Below, piece by piece: positions 1 through 6,259 of a stretch of 7,447 nt of DNA; the stretch's first letter is position 1, and each line of letters starts with the position of its first letter. The stretch comes from Actinomycetota bacterium (GTDB lineage: Bacteria; Actinomycetota; Humimicrobiia; Humimicrobiales; Humimicrobiaceae), in the NCBI GenBank assembly GCA_028695395.1, contig JAQVJB010000087.1, positions 1 through 7,447 on the forward strand, read 5' to 3'. Both the position numbers and the translations under genes were made by a program. A model generated the notes under the pieces. It was not told where the DNA came from. It ran no database searches and saw nothing but the letters and a program-made list of their open reading frames with translations.

Positions 1-67
1 AGTTAGTGTTATATATAATTTAAAAGCTATACTTTTATTTTTTTCAAATAGATGTTATTAATAAAAA

Positions 68-96
68 TTGTAAGCACATTTTTTAGATAGTAAAAT
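68..96 (+). promoter_or_regulatory. Candidate sigma-70 promoter of the FadR-type regulator
   Basis: TTGTAA (68-73) and TAAAAT (91-96) are separated by 17 bases, a good match to the vegetative bacterial promoter. The -10 box ends only 7 bases before the ATG at 104, so the predicted transcript would begin at or next to the start codon. No ribosome-binding sequence is visible in the same stretch, which fits a leaderless message. A GTTATTA heptamer, also found in the control region of the mutase genes, sits just upstream at 54-60. In DNA this AT-rich, promoter-like hexamers also arise by chance, so confidence is moderate. Confidence 0.45.
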
Positions 97-103
97 TAAT
101 TAT

Positions 104-817
104 ATGGATTACTTTAAAGACATCAGGCCTATTGAAAAATTCCTGGTCATTGACCAGATAATTGATAAGATTGCAAATCTTATCGAAGAAGGATACCTGA
201 AACCTGGAGATTTTTTACCTGGCGAAAGGATACTTGCTGAAAAACTTGGAGTTAGCAGAACATCTCTCAGGCAGGCTTTAAAAGCACTGGATTTCTTAGG
301 TATTCTTGAAATAGCACCTGGAAAAAAGACTTTTATAAAAAACTCTTCCTCGGAAATGTTAAGAAATCCTTTCAGATTCATCAAAGCTTTTCATTCAATT
401 AAAATTGAAGAAATATTAGAAACAAGAAGAATAATTGAAGAAGGGCTTGTCCAGATCGCTGCCAAAAAAATAAAAAAAGGTGATATCGAAAAAATTAATG
501 ATTTGCTTAAAAAGTGCGAAGAAAACTTAGATAATACAGATGAATTTGTTTTTTCAGAATTTAAATTCCATCAATGTATTTTTAATATAGCGGATAACAA
601 AATCCTAACTACAACAATGGATTCATTAAATAATCTTTTAATAGTAATTGAAAAATATGAAAAGGATTATTTAACCAAAGAAGATCGTATAGTTTCTTTT
701 AAACAGCATAAAAAGATATCTGATGCATTGAAAGATAAAGATAGCGAAAAAGCCAGGGATGCTATGAGAGCTCATTTAAAGACTATGGAGCTGAGATTCA
801 AGAATATAGACAGATAA
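104..817 (+). CDS. FadR-subfamily GntR transcriptional regulator (FCD domain)
   Basis: A 237-residue regulator of the usual FadR/FCD length. Residues about 12-80 form the GntR winged helix; the recognition-helix region reads GVSRTSLRQALKAL (49-62) and is followed by the wing (GILEIAPGKKTFI). Residues about 100-230 are an all-helical FCD ligand domain. Its usual metal-site positions appear as Glu152 (commonly Asp), His156 in the FHxxI motif, His202 and His224 in AHL. Members of this family bind organic acids or acyl-CoA-type effectors and usually repress neighbouring catabolic genes. The gene runs towards the HutC-type regulator at 949-1698 and is not directly beside the mutase genes, so its target is uncertain. 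The ATG at 104 gives the expected N-terminus but has no Shine-Dalgarno sequence; with the -10 box at 91-96 it may be translated from a leaderless mRNA. Family assignment is firm; effector unknown. Confidence 0.93.
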   Translation: MDYFKDIRPIEKFLVIDQIIDKIANLIEEGYLKPGDFLPGERILAEKLGVSRTSLRQALKALDFLGILEIAPGKKTFIKNSSSEMLRNPFRFIKAFHSIKIEEILETRRIIEEGLVQIAAKKIKKGDIEKINDLLKKCEENLDNTDEFVFSEFKFHQCIFNIADNKILTTTMDSLNNLLIVIEKYEKDYLTKEDRIVSFKQHKKISDALKDKDSEKARDAMRAHLKTMELRFKNIDR

Positions 818-848
818 GAACTGTATTATTAAATAAAAAAAGATTTAT

Positions 849-885
849 AATGCGTCAGGGTCAGTTCCCGTTACCTCATTTTTTT
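849..885. terminator. Hairpin with flanking T-tracts between convergent regulators
   Basis: An imperfect inverted repeat lies between the two convergent regulator genes: AATG (849-852) pairs with CATT (877-880), and GGG (858-860) with CCC (867-869) around the loop TCAGTT, with single matched bases between. On the + strand it runs into seven T (879-885). On the - strand the exit side reads into a run of seven T (the A-run around 835-841). It can therefore serve as a two-way terminator. It is distinctly more GC-rich than its surroundings, so it could instead be a repeat element. The stem is interrupted, which lowers confidence. Confidence 0.45.
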
Positions 886-948
886 GCAATTTTTTCTTTA
901 ATTCTATTAATTTTAAAAAACAGCCTTTTTAGTAATTTAATATAGAAC

Positions 949-1698
949 TCAGGATTCAAATATAAATTTACTTTTAGAACCCTTAAAGTATTCTTCAAAA
1001 TAAATTATTCTGTTTTTATTGTAGTAATCAAATGTCCAGAACGTTTCCAGGTAGCTTATTACTTTCTTTTCATGCTTCGTAATTTTTAAAAGTTCTGCTA
1101 TCTCATTATCGGGTATATCCGGCCTTAAGATTCTTTTTCTATGGCTTATATGAAAATTAAAATAATCCTGAACCAGTTTTGTAAATGATAAATTTACAAG
1201 ATAGCTTTGTTTTATATTCCTGAAGATATCATTGGGGAAATATGCATTTGTCACATACAGTGGTTCGCCATCTGCAAGCATTAATCTTTTAATAAATAAT
1301 ACTTTTATTTTTTTATCTATTTGCAGTTTTGAGCGGACAATTTCATCAGCAGTAATTTTTTTTTGCTCTAGTATCTTTGTCTCAATATTTATTCCTTTTT
1401 CCTTTAATTCATCAACAATGCTAGAAATTTTTTGAAGCGCACTGGATTCAACTGAATTTTTTAAAATAAAAGTTCCCTGGCCTCTTCCTCGCTTTATATA
1501 ACCATCTCTTTCCAGTTCTCCAAGAGCACCTCTTATGCTAGTCCTGCTGACATTAAAAATATTACATAAAACTAATTCATTGGGGAAACGCTTTCCTTCG
1601 CTCAGCTCATTATTTTTTATCTTTCTTAAAAGATAATTATAGATTTGGTAATAATAGGGTACTTTGCTTTTTTTATCTAATACAAAATCTTTAAACAT
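949..1698 (-). CDS. HutC-subfamily GntR transcriptional regulator (UTRA domain)
   Basis: A 249-residue regulator, normal for the HutC/UTRA group. Residues about 10-78 are the GntR winged helix: PYYYQIYNYL begins helix 1, FPNELVLCNIFNVSRTSIRG holds the helix-turn-helix, and GYIKRGRGQGTFI is the wing. Residues about 95-245 match a UTRA effector domain in layout (ELKEKGINIETKILEQ, then KRLMLADGEPLYVTNAYFP, and a C-terminal segment ending YFEEYFKGSKSKFIF). UTRA regulators sense small molecules such as sugars, amino acids or organic acids. The gene is divergent from the mutase genes across 207 bases, the classic position for a local regulator that also controls itself. TAATAAC repeats in that gap are its best candidate operators. 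The ATG (complement of 1696-1698) is the only start that gives a complete DNA-binding domain; no Shine-Dalgarno sequence precedes it. Effector unknown. Confidence 0.92.
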   Translation of the reverse strand: MFKDFVLDKKSKVPYYYQIYNYLLRKIKNNELSEGKRFPNELVLCNIFNVSRTSIRGALGELERDGYIKRGRGQGTFILKNSVESSALQKISSIVDELKEKGINIETKILEQKKITADEIVRSKLQIDKKIKVLFIKRLMLADGEPLYVTNAYFPNDIFRNIKQSYLVNLSFTKLVQDYFNFHISHRKRILRPDIPDNEIAELLKITKHEKKVISYLETFWTFDYYNKNRIIYFEEYFKGSKSKFIFES

Positions 1699-1733
1699 TT
1701 TTTAAAAGGAATTTTGATTTAATATTGAATTTA

Positions 1734-1749
1734 ATAATAACATAATAAC
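1734..1749. repeat. Tandem ATAATAAC repeat, candidate operator
   Basis: ATAATAAC occurs twice without a gap (1734-1741 and 1742-1749), 36 to 51 bases upstream of the start of the HutC-type regulator, where its promoter should lie. The same TAATAAC core recurs at 1847-1853 and, inverted, at 1874-1880, at the promoter of the mutase genes. Shared sites at both ends of a divergent control region are typical of a local regulator that controls itself and its target operon. The repeats are made almost wholly of A and T, so chance cannot be excluded. Confidence 0.4.
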
Positions 1750-1816
1750 AATTTTTATAGAAAAATAAAAATATGTTTATTATGAGGAACCTGGTTTATA
1801 AAAATAATAAAATATT

Positions 1817-1845
1817 TTGAAAATTTGTATTTAGCTAGTTATAAT
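1817..1845 (+). promoter_or_regulatory. Sigma-70 promoter of the mutase operon
   Basis: TTGAAA (1817-1822) and a perfect TATAAT (1840-1845) lie 17 bases apart, the optimal spacing. Transcription would start near 1852, leaving a leader of about 54 bases before the ATG of the MeaB-type gene at 1906. The -10 box overlaps the left arm of the inverted repeat at 1843-1884, so a protein bound there would block polymerase. This is the strongest promoter match in the window. Confidence 0.7.
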
Positions 1846-1884
1846 GTAATAACAAATCAGAAAGGTTTTAGCAGTTATTACATT
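1843..1884. promoter_or_regulatory. 11-bp perfect inverted repeat over the -10 box and start site, candidate GntR operator
   Basis: AATGTAATAAC (1843-1853) is exactly complementary to GTTATTACATT (1874-1884), with 20 bases between. The arm centres are 31 bp apart, about three helical turns, so both arms face the same side of the DNA. Each arm contains GT-N4-AC (GTAATAAC, GTTATTAC), the general spacing pattern of GntR-family half-sites. Because the predicted transcript starts near 1852, the left arm would mostly not be transcribed, which argues for a DNA operator over an RNA attenuator. A run of six T follows the right arm, so a transcript from further upstream could form a weak terminator. 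Confidence 0.55.
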
Positions 1885-1905
1885 TTTTAATAAGTAAGGT
1901 GGTTT

Positions 1906-2874
1906 ATGGAATCTCTATCAGAAGGTGTTTTAAAAGGTGATATAAGATCTACCGCAAAGCTTATGAGATATATCGAAGATGAAGATATCAGAGCTATGGG
2001 AGAACTTAAAAAACTTTATTCCAATACAGGAAAATCTCATATAATAGGAGTTACCGGATTACCTGGTTCCGGGAAAAGCTCATTAATAAATACTCTCGTT
2101 GAAAATTTCAGAAGTTCCGGAAAGACAATAGGAGTAATAGCCGTTGATCCTTCCAGTCCGTTTACCGGAGGCTCTATTCTTGGTGACAGAGTAAGAATGC
2201 AGGACCATTCTGGAGATAAAGATGTTTTCATAAAAAGTCTTCCCACAAAGGGATGGCGTGGAGGCATTTCTAAAGTGACTTCCCGCATGATAACCGTAAT
2301 GGATGCCATGGGGAAAGACATCATTATTGTTGAAACTGCCGGAGTCGGACAGACAGAAGTAGAAATTAAAAATTTAGTTCATACGACAATTGTTGTTTTA
2401 GTCGGAGGATTAGGAGATTCTATCCAGTCAATTAAGGCAGGAATACTTGAAATTGCTGATATCTATGTAATAAACAAAGCTGATATAATAAACACTGAAG
2501 AACTTGAATCTGATATTGAGAATTTAATAAATATGACTATTACTGCAGATAATTATGAATCATCATGGACTCCTCCCATATGCCTTACTGAATCAATTAA
2601 CAAAAAAGGGATAGACAATCTGGCAGAAGAAATTTTAAAACATAAAAATCTTTTAACAGCAAACGGGTCATTTGAAGATTATTTCAAAAATAAGTCAAAT
2701 AATGATTTAAAAGAAATGATTATAGACTATCTTACTGGATTATTATTAAAGAAGCTGGAAGATGAAGATCTGTATAAAAAACTTCTTTCGGATTTAATGA
2801 ACAATAAAAAGGATCCATATTCGGTTGCTGAAGAAATATTAACAAATTTTTTAAATTATAGAACAAGTAGCTAA
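1906..2874 (+). CDS. MeaB/ArgK-type GTPase, chaperone of a B12-dependent acyl-CoA mutase
   Basis: A 322-residue G3E-family P-loop GTPase, the normal MeaB length. Visible motifs are Walker A GLPGSGKSS (51-59), the MeaB-typical TGGSILGDRVRM segment (87-98), the Walker B/G3 region IVETAGVGQTE (141-151), and the G4 motif NKAD (190-193). The C-terminal part (about 240-320) is helical, as in the dimerisation region of the family. MeaB proteins bind the mutase, gate loading of adenosylcobalamin and help expel damaged cofactor, using GTP. It lies first in the series, 20 bases before the mutase large subunit, and has a clear AAGGTGG ribosome site (1896-1902) before the ATG. Being next to both mutase subunits makes its client obvious. 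The old name ArgK (arginine transport kinase) is a historical misassignment. It could be named meaB, but its client may not be a methylmalonyl-CoA mutase. Confidence 0.95.
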   Translation: MESLSEGVLKGDIRSTAKLMRYIEDEDIRAMGELKKLYSNTGKSHIIGVTGLPGSGKSSLINTLVENFRSSGKTIGVIAVDPSSPFTGGSILGDRVRMQDHSGDKDVFIKSLPTKGWRGGISKVTSRMITVMDAMGKDIIIVETAGVGQTEVEIKNLVHTTIVVLVGGLGDSIQSIKAGILEIADIYVINKADIINTEELESDIENLINMTITADNYESSWTPPICLTESINKKGIDNLAEEILKHKNLLTANGSFEDYFKNKSNNDLKEMIIDYLTGLLLKKLEDEDLYKKLLSDLMNNKKDPYSVAEEILTNFLNYRTSS

Positions 2875-2894
2875 AACCATAAGGAGTAATAGCA

Positions 2895-4655
2895 ATGGTC
2901 GAAAATAAAAAAAATGTAAAAGAAATTCTGGAAGAAATTAAAGAAAAAAAAGTAAAAAAGCCTTTATACAACCCGGAAGCGATAGAAGAGTTACAAAAAA
3001 ATTTTGATAATTGGAAGGATAATACAGTAAAGGAAGCAGATAAGCAGAATTGGGAGATAACGCCGCAGACAGTTCTTGGTTCTGAAATACCTCGGGAATT
3101 GACTTACAGCCCCCTCAACCTTAAAGATTCTGAATATACAAGAGAGATAGGTTTTCCGGGCGAGGAACCATTCACAAGAGGTTTGCATCCGAATATGTAC
3201 AGAGGTAAAAAATTCACGATAAGGCAGATCAATGGATTCGGTGGTCCTGAAGATACAAATGAGAGATTTAAATTTATGTTGAAAAATGGAGCAACAGGCC
3301 TAAGCGTTATCTTTGACATTCCTACAGTTCAAATGTATGATTCCGATGACCCTATTGCAAAAGGGCAGGTCGGGACTTCAGGAGTGGCTATAGATTCAGC
3401 GAATGATATGGATTTATTATTCAAAGATATCCCACTTGAAGATGTTACTATTTCAATCGTGACCCATTATCCTTCAAATACCGCAATTTTATTTCCTATG
3501 TTTCTTGCAATGGCTGAGAAACGCGGAATTTCCTGGGACAAACTGAGAGGAACTGTTCAAAATGACATAACCCTTGAAGAGGTTGTCAGAAGTGGCCCGG
3601 AATATATACCGCCAAGAGATTGTTTTAGAATACAGTGTGATAATATTGAATTCATTAAAAAAGAAGTACCAAACTGGAATTTTATCAACTTAAACGGCTA
3701 TAATCTTCATGATTTCGGAACTTCAGGCGTAACAGAAATGGCTGTAGCCATATCAAATGGTATTGAGACATTAGATGAACTGATTTCAAGAGGATATGAT
3801 GTAGATTTTATCGCTCCCAGACTTGCTTTCTTCTGGTCTATCTCCAATGACTTTTTTGAAGAAGTTTCCAGGATAAGAGCAGCCAGAAGATTATGGTATA
3901 AAATAATGAAATACAGATTTAAAGCAAAAAATCCACGTTCCTTATGGATGCGCTGCCATGTCCAAACATCAGGGATAACACTGACAAGACAGGAGCCTTA
4001 CAATAATATAATAAGAGCATCATATCAGGCTCTTTCCGCTATACTTGGAGGAGTCCAGTCACTTCATGTAGATTCCTATGATGAAGCTTATGCAGTTCCT
4101 ACTGAAGAGGCAGCTCTTCTTTCTCTTAGAACGCAGCAGATAATACAAAATGAAACTGCTGTTACAGAAGTAGTCGATCCCTTGGGAGGTTCTTATTATG
4201 TTGAATCCTTAACAAATGAAATAGAAGGAAGAATTCTTTCAGAGATTGATGAAATAGAAAATATTGGCGGTTATGTAAAGTCAATTGAAAAAGGTTGGAT
4301 CCATAGAAAAATTGCAAATTATTTTAACAAAGAGCATGCAAAAATCGAAAAAGGAGACATAAAGGTAGTAGGGCAGAATTGTTTCACTACTGATAACAAA
4401 ACACCTCCTATAGATGTTTTCAAATATCCTAAAGGTGTAGAGGATAGGCAAAAAGAGAAAATAAAAAAATTAAAGGAAAGCAGAAATAACACAAAAGTCG
4501 AAAAAGCATTAAAAGCTCTTCAGGATGCATGTGAAAAAAAAGAAAACATTGTCCCTTACAGTGTTGAGTGCGCAAGATTAGGTTGTACCGAGGGTGAAAT
4601 ATTTAAAGTCTTTAAAAAGTCATTTGGCCTGTGGAGACCACCTGTAATTTTTTAA
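2895..4655 (+). CDS. Adenosylcobalamin-dependent acyl-CoA mutase, large (substrate-binding) subunit, unusual active site
   Basis: At 586 residues this is the catalytic TIM-barrel subunit without a fused B12 domain, slightly longer than the usual 550-565 because of a Lys/Glu-rich N-terminus (about 1-28). Family marks are FPGEEPFTRGLHPNMYRG (87-104), DIPT..MYDSDDP (141-153), GTVQND (219-224), APRLAFFW (307-314), the MRCHVQTSG cofactor loop (352-360), LGGVQSLH (384-391), VVDPLGGSYYVE (426-437) and the ending RPPVIF. It moves a group between neighbouring carbons of a CoA thioester by a radical mechanism. Substrate-site residues, placed by remembered alignment to Propionibacterium MCM, are mixed: Tyr89 is Ile112, Arg207 is Arg232, His244 is Asn270. 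IcmA has Phe/Gln and HcmA Ile/Gln at the first two, so neither name is justified. Arg232 suggests a substrate with a free carboxylate. The start has AAGGAG (2881-2886) at good spacing. The small subunit follows after 33 bases. Family certain; substrate unknown. Confidence 0.93.
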   Translation: MVENKKNVKEILEEIKEKKVKKPLYNPEAIEELQKNFDNWKDNTVKEADKQNWEITPQTVLGSEIPRELTYSPLNLKDSEYTREIGFPGEEPFTRGLHPNMYRGKKFTIRQINGFGGPEDTNERFKFMLKNGATGLSVIFDIPTVQMYDSDDPIAKGQVGTSGVAIDSANDMDLLFKDIPLEDVTISIVTHYPSNTAILFPMFLAMAEKRGISWDKLRGTVQNDITLEEVVRSGPEYIPPRDCFRIQCDNIEFIKKEVPNWNFINLNGYNLHDFGTSGVTEMAVAISNGIETLDELISRGYDVDFIAPRLAFFWSISNDFFEEVSRIRAARRLWYKIMKYRFKAKNPRSLWMRCHVQTSGITLTRQEPYNNIIRASYQALSAILGGVQSLHVDSYDEAYAVPTEEAALLSLRTQQIIQNETAVTEVVDPLGGSYYVESLTNEIEGRILSEIDEIENIGGYVKSIEKGWIHRKIANYFNKEHAKIEKGDIKVVGQNCFTTDNKTPPIDVFKYPKGVEDRQKEKIKKLKESRNNTKVEKALKALQDACEKKENIVPYSVECARLGCTEGEIFKVFKKSFGLWRPPVIF

Positions 4656-4688
4656 CAATTATAAATTTTAAAATCTGGAGGATTTATT

Positions 4689-5096
4689 ATGATAAAAAAC
4701 AATATTAAGGTAGTTCTTTCTAAACTTGGGCTGGATGTTCACAGCAGAGGTGTTTTTATTGTTGCAAAGATATTGCGTGATGCAGGCATGGAAGTTATTT
4801 ATTTGGGAAATTCAATGCCGCAGCAAATCATTAAAGCTGCCATCCAGGAAGACGCAGACATTATTGGTGTGAGCTCTCTTGGAGGAGGGCATATTGCTTT
4901 AGGAGCAGATCTAATAGATGAGGCTAAAAAGGAGAACATTAAAGATAGTAAAGGATTTGTTATAGGAGGAGCTATTTCTCCTGAAGAAATTATTGAATTA
5001 CAAAACCTGGGCTTTGATAAGATATTTACATCGGGTGCTTCAAACGAGGAAATAATTTCATCTTTTAAAAAGATATATGAGAGCAAATCAAAATAA
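4689..5096 (+). CDS. Acyl-CoA mutase small subunit, cobalamin-binding
   Basis: A 135-residue stand-alone B12-binding domain with a Rossmann-like fold, the length expected for the small subunit of two-part mutases (IcmB/HcmB type). The signature D-x-H-x-x-G is seen at Asp16, His18 and Gly21; His18 is the lower axial cobalt ligand. Lys12, Asp16 and His18 correspond to Lys604, Asp608 and His610 of methylmalonyl-CoA mutase, so the cofactor side is intact. The SSL motif (62-64) and the GG of VIGGAISPEE (93-94) complete the nucleotide-tail pocket. LRDAGMEVIYLG is characteristic of the family. It pairs with the large subunit just upstream. GGAGG at 4677-4681 precedes the ATG by seven bases. The rest of the chain looks ordinary. 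Confidence 0.95.
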   Translation: MIKNNIKVVLSKLGLDVHSRGVFIVAKILRDAGMEVIYLGNSMPQQIIKAAIQEDADIIGVSSLGGGHIALGADLIDEAKKENIKDSKGFVIGGAISPEEIIELQNLGFDKIFTSGASNEEIISSFKKIYESKSK

Positions 5097-5145
5097 TAAT
5101 TTATTAAGATTATAATAAAGACCTATTATTAAAATTTCGATTGCT

Positions 5146-5158
5146 GGAGGATATATTG
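5146..5158 (+). promoter_or_regulatory. Ribosome-binding site that fixes a TTG start for the phosphotransacylase
   Basis: GGAGG (5146-5150) is followed after five bases (ATATA) by TTG (5156-5158), in frame with the phosphotransacylase. The longest open frame begins at another TTG at 5141, but that codon lies upstream of the GGAGG and would put the ribosome site inside the gene. TTG at 5156 is therefore the preferred start, matching the GGAGG-led start of the small subunit just upstream. Confidence 0.8.
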
Positions 5159-6211
5159 TCTGAAAAATATATTACAAATGAATTTGAAGAATATATTATC
5201 AACTCTATAAACGGTTTTGAAAGAAACATCGTTTATCCTGACGGAGAAGATATAAGGATTTCCCAGGCATTGAAAATATTCAATAAGTTCAATAAAAGCA
5301 CTGCTATCTTGTTGGGGAAAAAAGATATTATATCTAAAAATCTTAAAGAGACAGGCATAGATAAATTAAGCACCATAGATATTGTTGACCCTTCGGATTC
5401 TTGTGATTTTGAAAAATATAAAAACATATTATCCGGTATTTTTAAAAATAAAGGCAAGATACTTACTGAAGAAGAATTAGATAAACTGACAAGAGAAAAT
5501 AACTACTATGGGGCTTTGTTAATAAAAAACGGGGATGCCCATTGTGGAGTCAGTGGTTCGATAAGTCCGACTGAGACGATGATGAAGCCTCTGATAAATG
5601 TAATACAGGCCGGCCAAAAGAAAAGATATTTAAGCGGCGCCGTAATAGAGATTGTCCCGAACTGTCCTTATGGGTTAAATGGCCAATTTTTATTCGCAGA
5701 TGTTGCGCTTATGGCTGATCCCAATGAAGAACAAATGATAGATACAGTACTTAGCAGTTATCAGACTGCAAGTGCTCTTTTCAACGGTGAACCTAAAATA
5801 GCTATGCTGTCGTATTCTACTAAAGGAAGTGCAAAAAGCGAGAAAATAAATATTATCAATAGTGTAATCGAAAAAATTAAGAAGATAAATCCTTCCATAA
5901 AAATAGATGGCGAAATGCAAATAGACGCTGCGTTATTTCCTGATGTTGCGAAATCCAAATGTCCGGACAGCGATATTGCAGGGCAAGCCAATGTACTTAT
6001 TTTTCCCGAGCTTAATTCTGCCAATATGGTTATAAAAGCGATAAACAGGCTTGCAAATGCAAGCTATTATGGAACAACCATACAAGGTGCTTATATCCCC
6101 TTCAATGACGTATCCAGAGGATGTGTTCCCATCGATCTCGTCTGGATATCCGGAATGACATTGATGCAAAGGAAAAATCTTGAGGAAAGTAAAGATATAA
6201 AAATTATTTAA
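5156..6211 (+). CDS. Phosphate acetyl/acyltransferase (PTA family), divergent
   Basis: A 351-residue enzyme, the length of the short Pta form without the N-terminal regulatory domains of E. coli Pta. It swaps CoA for phosphate on an acyl group (acyl-CoA + Pi to acyl phosphate + CoA), which a kinase can use to make ATP. Family motifs: YGALLIKNGDAHCGVSG (118-134), SYSTKGSA (219-226), IDGEMQIDAA (250-259), NVLIFPEL (279-286) and NDVSRGCVPIDLV (317-329); Ser320, Arg321 and Asp327 match the catalytic Ser-Arg and Asp of Methanosarcina Pta. Differences from remembered typical Pta: the Lys of QGLxKPVND is Ile314 (QGAYIPFND), the Arg of the T-x-RPAL stretch is Lys144, and SGAxHST is SGSISPT. These suggest an acyl group other than acetyl. 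It follows the mutase small subunit by 59 bases, so the mutase product is a natural substrate. Phosphotransbutyrylase is the main alternative; the motifs fit Pta better. No acyl kinase gene is in the window. Confidence 0.88.
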   Translation: MSEKYITNEFEEYIINSINGFERNIVYPDGEDIRISQALKIFNKFNKSTAILLGKKDIISKNLKETGIDKLSTIDIVDPSDSCDFEKYKNILSGIFKNKGKILTEEELDKLTRENNYYGALLIKNGDAHCGVSGSISPTETMMKPLINVIQAGQKKRYLSGAVIEIVPNCPYGLNGQFLFADVALMADPNEEQMIDTVLSSYQTASALFNGEPKIAMLSYSTKGSAKSEKINIINSVIEKIKKINPSIKIDGEMQIDAALFPDVAKSKCPDSDIAGQANVLIFPELNSANMVIKAINRLANASYYGTTIQGAYIPFNDVSRGCVPIDLVWISGMTLMQRKNLEESKDIKII

Positions 6212-6213
6212 TG

Positions 6214-6249
6214 ATAATATAATTAAAATTAATTGAATCTTTATATTAT
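6214..6249 (+). repeat. Weak A/T-only inverted repeat between the phosphotransacylase and MoaD-like genes
   Basis: ATAATATAA (6214-6222) is complementary to TTATATTAT (6241-6249), with 18 bases between. It occupies most of the 48-base gap. A nine-pair stem without G or C and with a wide loop is weak, and no T-run follows it, so it is probably not a terminator. It may affect mRNA stability or be chance in AT-rich DNA. Confidence 0.2.
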
Positions 6250-6259
6250 TTAAAAAGAT

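Noticed and set aside
914..932. TAAAAA / TTTTTA mini-hairpin downstream of the HutC-type gene as its terminator
   Set aside because: Six A-T pairs are too weak; the hairpin at 849-885 is the better candidate for ending both convergent genes.
1776..1811. Inverted repeat TTTATTAT / ATAATAAA in the divergent control region
   Set aside because: Arms of eight A/T bases are expected by chance here and do not share the TAATAAC core exactly; not counted as an operator.
1784..1822. Short open frame starting at ATG 1782-1784 (MRNLVYK...) in the divergent gap
   Set aside because: About 12 codons with no ribosome site, lying upstream of the predicted start of transcription.
2037..2324. Antisense open frame inside the MeaB-type gene, and similar ones inside the mutase and other genes
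   Set aside because: They are opposite-strand shadows of strongly supported coding sequences, with no recognisable domain and no ribosome site.
2895..4655. Naming the mutase large subunit mcmA, icmA or hcmA
   Set aside because: Substrate-site residues differ from each of these (Ile112, Ile139, Arg232, Asn270), so only the general family name is supported.
5141..5158. TTG at 5141 as the start of the phosphotransacylase (five extra residues)
   Set aside because: GGAGG lies at 5146-5150, inside that extension, and sits at ideal spacing before the in-frame TTG at 5156.
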